From assembly GCA_946554335.1 (NCBI GenBank), contig CAMNSA010000003.1, positions 124,001 through 188,000 of the forward strand: a stretch of 64,000 bases of DNA, in the 5' to 3' direction. The notes under the pieces are model-generated. The model saw only the letters and a program-made list of their open reading frames with translations, was not told the DNA's origin and searched no databases. Source of the DNA: an uncultured Neglectibacter sp. Its GTDB lineage: Bacteria > Bacillota > Clostridia > Oscillospirales > Acutalibacteraceae. Positions 42,583 to 50,958 of the stretch are shown one piece after another. The position numbers and the translations under genes were made by a program. Numbering within the stretch: position 1 is the first letter of the stretch; every line of letters begins with the position of its first letter.

Positions 42583-42840
42583 ATGAATTCATCAAAAGAG
42601 CAAAACGATCGGCTGGAAGCCATGCTGAAGCTGACTGCTCAGCGTTTGGGTACTACGCCGGAGGCTTTGAAAACAGCCGCTCAAAGCGGTGACCTTTCCA
42701 AAATGCTGGGCAACGCGACCTCAAATGAGTCCGCCGCCATGAAAAAAGTGCTTTCCGACCCGGAGGCGGCAAAAAAGCTGCTTTCCACTCCCCAGGCGCA
42801 AAAGCTGATGGAGCTTTTCGGAAAACAGGAAAAAAAGTAA
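42583..42840 (+). CDS. Small unknown protein 1 of a three-gene cluster
   Basis: 85 residues, not recognised. Predicted all-helical and rich in Ala, Leu, Lys and Ser. It looks like two short repeats: a first part with LTAQRLGTTPEALKTAAQSGDLSKML, and a second with KKVLSDPEAAKKLLSTPQAQKLMELF; the word DPEAAKKLLSTPQ resembles the DPQSMQQVEAL word of the next gene. Cytoplasmic by composition. GAGGG stands nine bases before ATG. First of three genes spaced 52 and 22 bases apart on one strand. Confidence 0.6.
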   Translation: MNSSKEQNDRLEAMLKLTAQRLGTTPEALKTAAQSGDLSKMLGNATSNESAAMKKVLSDPEAAKKLLSTPQAQKLMELFGKQEKK

Positions 42841-42892
42841 TTCTTAGAAGCGGCCGTATGTAAAACTTTAAAAAGGCAGGGAGGGAGCCGGA

Positions 42893-43390
42893 ATGGACAA
42901 TCTGGGAGAAGAGCTGAAAAAATTTTTATCTGATCCCCAAAGCATGCAGCAGGTAGAGGCTTTGGCAAATTCTCTGGGGCTGACCGGAGAAAGCGCTCAA
43001 AAAGAACCGGTTTCGGCTCCGGCAACTTCTCCTCCGACCCCCTCCGGAAATCAGGGACTGGACCCGGCCCTTCTCGCCAATCTGATGGGGGCACTTTCTC
43101 AAGGCTCTCAAAATCCAGGCTCTGCCCTTCTAAGTCCCCCTGCCGCTCCTCCTCCCGTTTCCGGGATCACTCCGGAGCTTCTGGGAATGGTGACCCGACT
43201 TGCCCCCATGCTCAGCAGAATAAACCAGGAGGACGACTCCACCAGGCTGCTTCACGCGCTGCGTCCTCTTTTGGGCCCCACCCGCCAGAAAAAGGTGGAC
43301 GAAGCCATGAAGATCCTGCAAATGATGCGGCTTCTGCCGGTTTTAAAAGAGAGCGGTATTTTTTCCGGCCTTTTATCGGGCCTGTTATAA
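42893..43390 (+). CDS. Small unknown protein 2 of a three-gene cluster
   Basis: 165 residues, not recognised. A short helical head (LKKFLSDPQSMQQVEALANSLG), a Pro/Ser/Ala-rich linker (about 40-95) with an inner LDPALLANLMGALSQ, and a helical C-terminal domain (about 98-165: ITPELLGMVTRLAPMLSRI, LLHALRPLLGP, VDEAMKILQMMRLLPVL). The C-terminal region is the most conserved-looking. No membrane segment or signal. Pattern suggests a scaffold or interaction protein. AGGGAGG precedes ATG. Confidence 0.65.
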   Translation: MDNLGEELKKFLSDPQSMQQVEALANSLGLTGESAQKEPVSAPATSPPTPSGNQGLDPALLANLMGALSQGSQNPGSALLSPPAAPPPVSGITPELLGMVTRLAPMLSRINQEDDSTRLLHALRPLLGPTRQKKVDEAMKILQMMRLLPVLKESGIFSGLLSGLL

Positions 43391-43412
43391 AACGGAGGAA
43401 AGGGGAAGCGCT

Positions 43413-43790
43413 ATGCCGGAAGAATTTGATCTGGGAAGGATGCAGGAGGAAGCGGCAAGAAGAGCCAGGGAGATGCAGTCCAGGGCCCGGATCCCCCAAC
43501 GGCCAAGACAAAGGCCCCGGGAGGAGCCGAAAGCTCCTCTGGAACCGGAAAAGGAAACGGCGCCCGAGGAAAGCGCTTCCCCGTTGCCTACGCCGGACTC
43601 CATGGGGGAGGAGGCACACTCCTCTTCCGAAAAACCGGAGGAATCGCTTTCCCCCTCCACGCAGAAAGGGCTCTTGGAAAACCTTTTCGCCGATAAGGAA
43701 CGCACCGTTATTCTGGCTCTTCTCATTTTGCTCAGCGGCGAGGAGGGGAACCATGAGCTGCTGTTCGCCCTGCTGTTTTTGCTGATGTAG
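43413..43790 (+). CDS. Small unknown protein 3 of a three-gene cluster
   Basis: 125 residues, not recognised. An Arg/Glu/Pro-rich, probably disordered first 90 residues (FDLGRMQEEAARRAREMQSRAR then Pro-rich) precede a hydrophobic C-terminus (ILALLILLSGEEGNHELLFALLFLLM) that ends at the last residue. The C-terminal helix pair split by an acidic turn could be a membrane hairpin or tail anchor. Ends 25 bases before a terminator at 43815-43859. The cluster is read as one transcript. Confidence 0.65.
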   Translation: MPEEFDLGRMQEEAARRAREMQSRARIPQRPRQRPREEPKAPLEPEKETAPEESASPLPTPDSMGEEAHSSSEKPEESLSPSTQKGLLENLFADKERTVILALLILLSGEEGNHELLFALLFLLM

Positions 43791-43814
43791 AGCCATTTTG
43801 CAGCTGACTCCTCA

Positions 43815-43859
43815 GAGAGCTGCCGCAGCGATTACATATTCCGCGGCAGTCTCTTTTTT
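43815..43859 (+). terminator. Terminator of the three-gene unknown cluster
   Basis: CTGCCGC / GCGGCAG core with outer GAG/CTC pairs, loop of 16 bases, then T6. The T-run overlaps the proA stop codon on the other strand. Confidence 0.8.
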
Positions 43860-45099
43860 ACCGCACCTGCCCGTTTCCGATGATCACATACTGATAGGAG
43901 ACAAGCTCATTAAGGCCCATGGGGCCTCTGGCGTGAAGCTTCTGGGTGGAGATGCCGATCTCCGCCCCCAGCCCGAACTGTCCGCCGTCCGTAAACCGGG
44001 TGGACGCATTGACATAGACCGCCGCACTGTCCACTGAGGCAGTAAATGTCTCCGCACTTTCCAGGCTTTTGGTCACAATACATTCGCTGTGGCCGGTACT
44101 GTAGCGGGCAATATGCGAGACGGCCTCCTCTAAGGAGTCCACTACCTTCACGGCCAGGATATAATCTAAAAACTCCGTCTCCCAATCCTCTTCTCCGGCG
44201 GGGATGCTGCCGGGGATCAAAGGCAGAGCTCGGGCGTCCGCCCGAATCTCCACCTGCTTTTCCGAAAGCCTTGAGGCGATGAGCGGCAAAGCCTCTTTCG
44301 CGATATCCTGATGCACCAGAAGGGTCTCCGCCGCGTTGCATACGGAGGGACGGGAGGTTTTCGCGTTGAATACGATCTGTGCAGCCATTGGAAGGTCCGC
44401 GTCCCGGTCCACATAAATATGACAATTTCCCACGCCGGTCTCGATCACCGGGACCTTGGCGTTTTCCATCACTGTGCGGATAAGCCCGGCTCCGCCTCTG
44501 GGGATCAGTACATCCAAATAGCCGGTCAGCTCCATGAGCGCTCTGGCGGATTCCCGGCTTGTGTCCTCTACCAGCTGGATACAGTCCGCGGGGAGGCCCG
44601 CCTTTTCAACGGCTTCCCGCATGACGGACACAATGGCCCGGTTAGAGCGGATCGCCTCTTTCCCACCCCGCAGGATTACGGCGTTTCCCGCCTTCAGACA
44701 GAGTGCGGCCGCGTCGCTGGTCACATTGGGACGGGCCTCAAAAATGATGCCGATCACCCCCAGGGGGACCGTTATTTTCCGGATCTGCAGGCCGTTGGGG
44801 CGCGTCTCCCCGGAAAGCACCCTTCCCACCGGGTCCTGCGCCTTTGCCACCTCCTCCACCGCTTTGGCCATCTCCTCCAGGCGCTGGGGAGTAAGGCGCA
44901 GCCGATCCAGCATGGCCTTTCCCATGCCTGTCTCTTCGGCCGCTTTCAGGTCCTCTTCATTTTGGGAAAGAATTTTTTTCTGCTCCAGCAGCAGAGCCTT
45001 TCCCGCCGCTAAAAGAGCCGTTTCCTTTTTTACCCCGCAGCGTCTCAATTCCTTCTCCGCTGCTTTTGCCTTCTTCCCCAGCTCTATCAGTTCCGTCAT
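43858..45099 (-). CDS. proA: Gamma-glutamyl phosphate reductase
   Basis: 413 residues. Second enzyme of proline synthesis, reducing glutamyl-5-phosphate with NADPH. Aldehyde dehydrogenase-like fold with FEARPNVTSDAAALCLKAGNAVILRGGKEA and the catalytic cysteine in TSRPSVCNAAETLLV. The start ATG 45099 has GAGGGG nine bases upstream; a TTG eight codons earlier is less likely. Follows proB by 72 bases. Confidence 0.96.
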   Translation of the reverse strand: MTELIELGKKAKAAEKELRRCGVKKETALLAAGKALLLEQKKILSQNEEDLKAAEETGMGKAMLDRLRLTPQRLEEMAKAVEEVAKAQDPVGRVLSGETRPNGLQIRKITVPLGVIGIIFEARPNVTSDAAALCLKAGNAVILRGGKEAIRSNRAIVSVMREAVEKAGLPADCIQLVEDTSRESARALMELTGYLDVLIPRGGAGLIRTVMENAKVPVIETGVGNCHIYVDRDADLPMAAQIVFNAKTSRPSVCNAAETLLVHQDIAKEALPLIASRLSEKQVEIRADARALPLIPGSIPAGEEDWETEFLDYILAVKVVDSLEEAVSHIARYSTGHSECIVTKSLESAETFTASVDSAAVYVNASTRFTDGGQFGLGAEIGISTQKLHARGPMGLNELVSYQYVIIGNGQVR

Positions 45100-45171
45100 G
45101 GTAATCTGCCCCTCTCCCGCCAAATCGTCATATCCATTCTTCCAAAGTCAGGGCCACAAAGCGGCGCAAGC

Positions 45172-45990
45172 TCAGGAGGCTTTGTGATTTCCCGCTGCAA
45201 ATACAGTGCCGATCTCTTCCCCGGAAAGCACCCGATAAAGATTTTTCGGCTCGTTTCCGTTTACGATCACACAGGTGATCCCCTGCTCTCCCGCCAGCTT
45301 GGCGGCTTTGATCTTGGTAGCCATGCCTCCCGTGCCTCGGTTGGAGCCGGTGCCCCCGGCCAAAGCCTCGATTTCCGGAGTAATGGCTTCCACCCGATGA
45401 ATCAGCTTCGCGTCCGATTTCTTTCTGGGGTCAGAGTCATACAGGCCGTCAATATCCGTCAGGATGATCAGCTGCCCGGCCTCTGCCAGCCCGGCAACAA
45501 TGGCGGAAAGTGTGTCATTGTCGCCGAAATTCCTGCCCTCCAGCTCGCTGGTTTCCACCGTGTCATTCTCATTGACGATGGGGATCACATCCGTCTCCAA
45601 TAGCTTCCGGAAGGTATTCTGTACATTTTTCCGGCTTTTCTCATCAGCCGTGACATCAGCCGTCAGCAGCACCTGGGCCACGATCCTGTGATACTCCCCA
45701 AACAACTTGTCATAAATCGCCATCAGTTCGCACTGGCCCACTGCCGCCGCGGCCTGCCTCATCGCCGTTTCCTCAGGCCGTTTGGAAAGCCCCAGCTTTC
45801 CCACTCCCACACCGATGGCGCCGGAGGACACCAGGATCATCTTTTTCCCGGAGTTCTGCAGGTCGCTTAAAGTCCTGCAAAGCTCCTCCATCCGGCGAAG
45901 GTTCAGCTTTCCGTTTTCATAGGTCAAAGTGGAAGTACCCACTTTGACTACAATGATCTCCTCTTTTTTCACTGCTCTCTTCCTCCCCAT
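45172..45990 (-). CDS. proB: Glutamate 5-kinase without PUA domain
   Basis: 272 residues. First enzyme of proline synthesis. Amino acid kinase fold: VVKVGTSTLTYENGKL, LVSSGAIGVGVGKLG, VNENDTVE, FGDNDTLSA and LTDIDGLYDSDPR. The usual C-terminal PUA domain is missing, so the protein is about 100 residues shorter than the Escherichia coli form; such short forms exist in other Firmicutes. Start is ATG 45990 or GTG 45972; the GTG has the better spaced GGGGAGG. Ten bases after mnmA. Confidence 0.93.
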   Translation of the reverse strand: MGRKRAVKKEEIIVVKVGTSTLTYENGKLNLRRMEELCRTLSDLQNSGKKMILVSSGAIGVGVGKLGLSKRPEETAMRQAAAAVGQCELMAIYDKLFGEYHRIVAQVLLTADVTADEKSRKNVQNTFRKLLETDVIPIVNENDTVETSELEGRNFGDNDTLSAIVAGLAEAGQLIILTDIDGLYDSDPRKKSDAKLIHRVEAITPEIEALAGGTGSNRGTGGMATKIKAAKLAGEQGITCVIVNGNEPKNLYRVLSGEEIGTVFAAGNHKAS

Positions 45991-46000
45991 TTCTCCCTTT

Positions 46001-47131
46001 TCAGGACTGCTCTGTTTCGGCGATGGTTCCGCCGCCCACCACCAGGTCGTCCTGATACAGCACCAAAGCCTGCCCCTTGGTCACGGCTCGCTGAGGCTCG
46101 TCAAACACCAGCTTCAGTTCATCTTCTCCTGTCTGTACCACCGTGGCAGGCTGTTCGCTCTGGCGGTAACGCACCTTGGCCTTCACCCGAACCGGTCCAG
46201 AAAGCTCCTTTTGAGAAATCAGGTTGATCTCTCTGGCCGTCAGCGCACGGGAAAAAAGCTCTTCGTGCCGACAGAGCACCACCTGGTTCTTTTCCATATC
46301 CAGCCTTTGTACATACATGGGCTGGGGAAAGGAAAGGCCCAGCCCCTTTCTCTGCCCTACCGTATAGTGGAGAATCCCTTTATGCTCCCCGTAAATTTCT
46401 CCCTTTGTACCCACAAAATATCCGGGAGAGAAGCCCTTGGAAAGCTCGTCTGTTCCCCCGCCCTTCTCTTTGGAGGAACCGGCGATATACCGCTCGATAA
46501 AGGAGGCGTAATCCCCGTCCGGCACAAAGCAAATATCCTGACTGTCCCGCTTCTGGGCGTTTAAAAACCCATGCTTTCGGGCAAGCTCTCTCACTTCTTC
46601 CTTGGAAAGCCCTCCCAAGGGAAACAGCAGCCGGGAAAGCTCTTCCTGACTCAACGCATAAAGTACATAGCTTTGATCCTTGGAAGCGTCCAGCCCTTTT
46701 TTCAAAAGCCAGCGGCCGGTCCTTTGATCCTGCTCTACGCGGGCATAATGGCCGGTCGCCACGTAGGGACAGCCGATCTCCTGCGCCCGGCGCATCAGCT
46801 TTCGAAATTTGATAAAGCGATTGCAGTCGATACAGGGGTTGGGCGTTTCTCCCCGCAGATAGGCACAGACAAAGCGCTCCATCACCTCCCGGCGAAAGCT
46901 TTCCCGGAAATTGAACACATAGAAGGGCATTCCCAGACGGGCGGCCACCGCTCTCGCGTCGTTTACGTCGTCCAGAGAGCAGCAGGTCTTTTCCTTTTTA
47001 AGGCCCGCGTCCTCGTTGTCATACAGCTTCAGGGTAACGCCGATGGAATCAAATCCCATTTCCCGCACCAGAAGCGCGGCCACGCTGGAATCCACTCCGC
47101 CGCTCATGGCTATGACCGCCTTTTTCTCCAC
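46001..47131 (-). CDS. mnmA: tRNA-specific 2-thiouridylase MnmA
   Basis: 376 residues. Adds sulfur to the wobble uridine of Lys, Glu and Gln tRNAs. PP-loop AMSGGVDSSVAAL at 8-20; catalytic cysteines in GETPNPCIDCNRFIKF and SQDICFVPDG; C-terminal TVGQRKGLG and barrel. The start is GTG at 47131 with GGAGG nine bases upstream; the longer frame reaching 47329 crosses the end of pnp and a terminator. It leads the mnmA-proB-proA operon. Confidence 0.95.
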   Translation of the reverse strand: MEKKAVIAMSGGVDSSVAALLVREMGFDSIGVTLKLYDNEDAGLKKEKTCCSLDDVNDARAVAARLGMPFYVFNFRESFRREVMERFVCAYLRGETPNPCIDCNRFIKFRKLMRRAQEIGCPYVATGHYARVEQDQRTGRWLLKKGLDASKDQSYVLYALSQEELSRLLFPLGGLSKEEVRELARKHGFLNAQKRDSQDICFVPDGDYASFIERYIAGSSKEKGGGTDELSKGFSPGYFVGTKGEIYGEHKGILHYTVGQRKGLGLSFPQPMYVQRLDMEKNQVVLCRHEELFSRALTAREINLISQKELSGPVRVKAKVRYRQSEQPATVVQTGEDELKLVFDEPQRAVTKGQALVLYQDDLVVGGGTIAETEQS

Positions 47132-47175
47132 GGCTTTTTCCTCCTGTCCCCAAACCGCCCGTTTTTTGCAAATCC

Positions 47176-47203
47176 AAAAACAGAGAGGCGAAGAGCCTCT
47201 CTG
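47176..47203 (-). terminator. Terminator of pnp
   Basis: CAGAGAGGC / GCCTCTCTG stem with a five-base loop, followed on the minus strand by TTTTT. Confidence 0.85.
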
Positions 47204-47210
47204 CTTTCTT

Positions 47211-49403
47211 TTATCTTCTGTCGTAATCTCTTCTGGGCCGGCGGTCTCTGTCGCCGTGATCTCTTCTGGGGCCCCGGTCCTCCGAGATCGTATTCTCCGG
47301 GACAGCTCCGTCCAGATCGATGAGCGCATCCCGCCGGGAAAGATTGAGCCTGCCCTTATCGTCGATCTCCAGCACCTTGACCTTCACCACGTCGCCCACA
47401 TTCACCACATCGGTGACCTTCTCTGTGCGCTTGATGTCCAGCCGGGAAATGTGTACCAGGCCCTCCTTGCCGGGGGCGATCTCCACAAAGGCGCCGAAAT
47501 CCATCAGCCGGGTGACCTTACCGTTATAGTAGGAGCCGGGCTCCGGATCATTGACAATGGTGTCCACGATATCGAGGGCGCGCTGGCACTTCTCCAGATC
47601 CAGGCCGGAAATATAAACATGACCGTCCTCTTCCACATCCATGGTGATCTCGCACTCGGCGCAGATCTTCTGAATGACCTTGCCTCCGGTGCCGATGACC
47701 TCGCGGATCTTGTCCACAGGGATCTGGGTGGAAAGCATCTTGGGCGCGTACTTGGAAAGCTCAGGCCGCACCTCGGGGATAGCTTTCAGAATGATCTCGT
47801 CGATAATATAATTTCTGGCCTTATGGGTCTTTTCCAGAGCTTCCTTGACCATTTCAGGAAGCAGGCCCTTGATCTTCAGGTCCATCTGAATGGCTGTGAT
47901 GCCCTTCTTGGTTCCGCCCACCTTAAAGTCCATGTCGCCGAAGAAGTCCTCCACGCCCTGGATGTCCACCATGGTCATCCAGCGGTCGCCCTCGGTGATC
48001 AAACCGCAGGAAATACCGGCTACAGGCGCCTTGATGGGAACGCCCGCGTCCATCAGGGCCAGCGTAGAGCCGCAGATGGAGGCCTGAGAGGTGGAACCGT
48101 TGGAGGAGAGCACCTCGGAAACCAGACGGATGGTGTAGGGAAATTCGTCCACACCGGGAACCACCGGCACCAGGGCTCGCTCTGCCAGAGCGCCGTGACC
48201 TACCTCACGACGGCCGGGGCCGCGGCTGGGCCTGGTTTCGCCTACGGAATAGGAGGGGAAGTTATAGTGGTGGATATACCGCTTGCTCTCCTCCTCGTCG
48301 ATGCCGTCCAGAAGCTGGTTGTCTCTCAGGGATCCCAGAGTGGCAACCGTGAGCACCTGGGTCTGGCCGCGAGTGAACATACCAGAGCCGTGAACTCGGG
48401 GAAGAAGTCCCGCTTCTGCCGCCAGAGGCCGCATTTCATCCATGCCTCTGCCGTCCACGCGCTTCCGGTCGTCCAAAAGCCAGCGGCGCACCACATACTT
48501 CTGGGTCAGATACATGCACTCCTCGATCTTCGCTTCCTGATCGGGATAAATCTCGTCAAACTTCTCGTGTACCTTCTCATAGATGGGCTTCAGGCGCTCA
48601 TCCCGCACATTCTTATCGTCCGTATCCATGGCGGCGCGGATATCGTCCTCCGCGAAAGACTTGATGGCCTCCAGCATTTCGGGCTCCGGCTCGTTGGACG
48701 GATAGGAGAACTTCTCCCTGCCGATCTCCGCCTGGATCCCCTTGATAAATTCAATGATCTTCTGGTTGGCCTCATGACCTGCCATGATGCCGTCATACAT
48801 ATCCTCGTCGGAAACCTCGTTTGCGCCCGCCTCAATCATGGCGATCCGCTCATCGGTAGAAGCTACGGTGACCGCCATTTCGGATACCTTCCGCTGCTCA
48901 GCGTTGGGGTTGATGACGAATTTCCCTTCCACCAGGCCTACCGAAACACCGGAAATCGGCCCGTTCCAGGGAATGTCGGAAATGCTCAGCGCAATGGAGG
49001 TGCCCACCATGGCGGCGATCTCCGGAGAGCAGTCCTGATCCACTGACATGACTGTACACACGATGGACACATCGTTTCGCATATCCTTTGGGAACAGGGG
49101 GCGGATCGGCCGGTCAATCATCCGGCAGACCAGAATTGCCTTATCGGTGGGACGTCCCTCTCTCTTTAAGAAGGAGCCGGGGATCTTACCTACCGAGTAA
49201 AGCTTCTCTTCAAAATCCACAGAAAGCGGGAAGAAATCGATCCCGTCTCTGGGCTTCGCCGAAGCGGTCGCGGCCACATGCACCACGGTGTCTCCGTAGC
49301 GCACCAGGCACTCGCCATTGGCCAGCTGAGCCATTTTTCCCGTTTCTACCACGAGAGGCCTGCCGGCAAACTCCGTTTCATAAACCTTGAAATTTTCAAA
49401 CAT
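47211..49403 (-). CDS. pnp: Polynucleotide phosphorylase
   Basis: 730 residues. Phosphorolytic 3'-5' exoribonuclease of mRNA turnover. Two RNase PH domains with a helical linker, a KH domain (IGTGGKVIQKICAECEITMDVEEDG, about 560-590), an S1 domain (GSYYNGKVTRLMDFGAFVEI, about 620-690), and a tail of alternating Arg/Asp (RGPRRDHGDRDRRPRRDYDRR-like, last 25 residues) that probably binds RNA. Conserved FFPLSVDFEEKLYSVGKIPGSF. Lies 171 bases after rpsO with hairpins between. Confidence 0.97.
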   Translation of the reverse strand: MFENFKVYETEFAGRPLVVETGKMAQLANGECLVRYGDTVVHVAATASAKPRDGIDFFPLSVDFEEKLYSVGKIPGSFLKREGRPTDKAILVCRMIDRPIRPLFPKDMRNDVSIVCTVMSVDQDCSPEIAAMVGTSIALSISDIPWNGPISGVSVGLVEGKFVINPNAEQRKVSEMAVTVASTDERIAMIEAGANEVSDEDMYDGIMAGHEANQKIIEFIKGIQAEIGREKFSYPSNEPEPEMLEAIKSFAEDDIRAAMDTDDKNVRDERLKPIYEKVHEKFDEIYPDQEAKIEECMYLTQKYVVRRWLLDDRKRVDGRGMDEMRPLAAEAGLLPRVHGSGMFTRGQTQVLTVATLGSLRDNQLLDGIDEEESKRYIHHYNFPSYSVGETRPSRGPGRREVGHGALAERALVPVVPGVDEFPYTIRLVSEVLSSNGSTSQASICGSTLALMDAGVPIKAPVAGISCGLITEGDRWMTMVDIQGVEDFFGDMDFKVGGTKKGITAIQMDLKIKGLLPEMVKEALEKTHKARNYIIDEIILKAIPEVRPELSKYAPKMLSTQIPVDKIREVIGTGGKVIQKICAECEITMDVEEDGHVYISGLDLEKCQRALDIVDTIVNDPEPGSYYNGKVTRLMDFGAFVEIAPGKEGLVHISRLDIKRTEKVTDVVNVGDVVKVKVLEIDDKGRLNLSRRDALIDLDGAVPENTISEDRGPRRDHGDRDRRPRRDYDRR

Positions 49404-49460
49404 GACAATGTCCTTTCTCCCGGGATCTCCGGGCTTTTCTCAAGGGCAGCCCTGTTTTAT

Positions 49461-49493
49461 AAGCAAACGGGCCGGGCTCCGGCCCGTTTGCTT
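49461..49493 (-). other. Long hairpin in the pnp leader
   Basis: AAGCAAACGGGCCGG pairs perfectly with CCGGCCCGTTTGCTT around a three-base loop; no clean T-run. In other bacteria a hairpin at this place (between rpsO and pnp) is an RNase III target used in pnp autocontrol; whether this one acts so is inference. Confidence 0.6.
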
Positions 49494-49511
49494 GTAAAAC
49501 AGGATCTGCCG

Positions 49512-49567
49512 AAAAAAAGAGCAAAAGGCTGTGCCTGCCGGCCGAAAGGCCCACAATCACAGCCTTT
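49512..49567 (-). terminator. Terminator after rpsO
   Basis: On the minus strand AAAGGCTGTG (from 49567) pairs with CACAGCCTTT with an inner GGCC/GGCC structure, followed by TGCTCTTTTTTT. Confidence 0.75.
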
Positions 49568-49574
49568 GTTTCCC

Positions 49575-49838
49575 TTACTTTCTGATGCCCAGCTCAGCGA
49601 TAATGGAACGATAGCGCTCAATATCGATCTTCGTCAGATAGTTGAGAAGGTTCCTCCGCTTACCGACCATCTTCAAAAGGCCGCGACGGGAATGGTGGTC
49701 CTTCTTGTTCTCTCTGAGATGCTCTGTCAGATCGTTGATCCGCTTGGTAAGCACTGCGATCTGCACCTCGGGAGAACCGGTGTCCCCCTCGTGGCGGGCA
49801 TACTTTTCCATAATTTCTGTCTTTTCTGCTTTCGTCAT
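49575..49838 (-). CDS. rpsO: Ribosomal protein S15
   Basis: 87 residues, standard length. Typical sequence with [40 protein letters not shown] and IIAELGIRK. Binds 16S rRNA in the platform of the small subunit. AAAGGTGATTTGCT precedes ATG. It has its own promoter at 49971-49999 and a GC-rich leader of about 125 bases that could bind S15. Confidence 0.98.
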   Translation of the reverse strand: MTKAEKTEIMEKYARHEGDTGSPEVQIAVLTKRINDLTEHLRENKKDHHSRRGLLKMVGKRRNLLNYLTKIDIERYRSIIAELGIRK

Positions 49839-49964
49839 AGCAAATCACCTTTTCTGCGGCTTTGCCGCTTAAATTCACCCACGCGGCCGAACCGGCCGGA
49901 AACAGCCGGGGCCGCTTTATCCACAGGAAGGGTCGGTGTTTCCCGAACCCGAGGATAGGGCAGC
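49839..49964 (-). promoter_or_regulatory. GC-rich leader of rpsO, possible S15 autoregulatory element
   Basis: The transcript from the rpsO promoter would carry about 125 bases. GCGGCC and GGCCGC can close a multi-stem element containing CCGGC and GCCGG, and a small GCGGC-AAA-GCCGC hairpin sits just before the ribosome binding site. S15 leaders of varied structure are known in several phyla; this assignment is inference. Confidence 0.35.
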
Positions 49965-49970
49965 TTGGTT

Positions 49971-49999
49971 ATTTTATCACAGATCATAGCTTTTGTAAA
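49971..49999 (-). promoter_or_regulatory. Promoter of rpsO
   Basis: On the minus strand: TTTACA (49999-49994), 17-base spacer, TAAAAT (49976-49971). Confidence 0.8.
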
Positions 50000-50034
50000 G
50001 CGTTTTCATAGGATTTTCCAAGGCTTTTGCCCCT

Positions 50035-50958
50035 TTATTCCAATCCAAAGCAGGGCGGAGGAAACGATTTTGCGCTCTTTTCAGCCGAGCGGGCGTTTCG
50101 CTTGATTTCCTCCTTCAATTCCTCCAGTGAAGAAAACTTTTTCTCCGGCCGGATAAACTCCAAAAGGCACAGCCTTACCTTACATCCGTAAAGATCTCCG
50201 GAAAATCCCGGCAGATAGGTTTCCGCCAAAACTCTGTCAGAGCCCACGGTGGGCTTTACGCCGATATTGGTGACTCCATAGAAAAAATCTCCTCCCACCT
50301 GTACCCAGGAAGAATACACGCCGAAGGGAGGCAGGCAGAAATTTTCCGGGACAGCCTGATTGAGAGTGGGCGTCCCCAAAACGGGGCCGCCGATATGGTT
50401 GCCGTGGATTACCTCTTCCCAAAAGCCGAAGGGCCTTCCCAGAAGCCGGTTGGCAAGGGGGATCTCTCCCTGCTCCACCGCCAGGCGGATCCGGGTAGAG
50501 CTGACCTTTTCTCCGCCCTCCTTCACAGGAGGCGCCACGATAAGCGCGGCTCCCCGTTCCCTGCAAAGGACTTTCAGCAGCGAGACATCCCCCTCTCTGC
50601 CCTTTCCAAAGCGAAAATCCTCTCCGCAGCAGAGAAGCTTCGCCCCGCATTTCTCAAAGAGGATCTCCTGTACGAAGCGCCGGGCTTCCCAGTCCCTCAA
50701 CTCAGAGAAGGGAATACTGTACATTCTGCTCACTCCAGCCGCTTCCAGCAGCTTTTCTTTCTCCTCTCCGGTGAGAAGCTCCGCCTTTCCGGAGGGACTG
50801 CGGGCAAAGGTGAGCACCGCGCTTTGGAGGCCTTTGCCGTTTTGGGCCGCCTCACGGACCACCGCCATGTGCCCCCTGTGCAGCCCGTCAAAGGCCCCCA
50901 GAGCAATGGCGGAGGGCAGGGATGAGAAAAGCTCTCCCAAGCTGCGCACGATCTCCAT
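50035..50958 (-). CDS. ribF: Bifunctional riboflavin kinase / FAD synthetase
   Basis: 307 residues. N-terminal nucleotidyltransferase domain with ALGAFDGLHRGH (about 18-29) and a C-terminal flavokinase domain (VIHGNHIGGPVLGTPTLNQ, then YGVTNIGVKPTV). Makes FMN and FAD. ATG 50958 overlaps the truB stop by one base (TGATG) and has GGGGGAGG upstream. Last gene of the long operon. Confidence 0.95.
   Translation of the reverse strand: MEIVRSLGELFSSLPSAIALGAFDGLHRGHMAVVREAAQNGKGLQSAVLTFARSPSGKAELLTGEEKEKLLEAAGVSRMYSIPFSELRDWEARRFVQEILFEKCGAKLLCCGEDFRFGKGREGDVSLLKVLCRERGAALIVAPPVKEGGEKVSSTRIRLAVEQGEIPLANRLLGRPFGFWEEVIHGNHIGGPVLGTPTLNQAVPENFCLPPFGVYSSWVQVGGDFFYGVTNIGVKPTVGSDRVLAETYLPGFSGDLYGCKVRLCLLEFIRPEKKFSSLEELKEEIKRNARSAEKSAKSFPPPCFGLE

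Noticed and set aside
42402..42623. 73-codon minus-strand ORF before the unknown cluster
   Set aside because: Overlaps the first gene of the cluster in antisense and lacks a binding site.
47016..49046. 676-codon plus-strand ORF opposite pnp
   Set aside because: Antisense shadow of pnp caused by GC-rich third positions.
49925..49965. tRNA T-arm-like GGGTTCGGGA sequence
   Set aside because: No acceptor, D or anticodon arm can be folded around it; it belongs to the rpsO leader.
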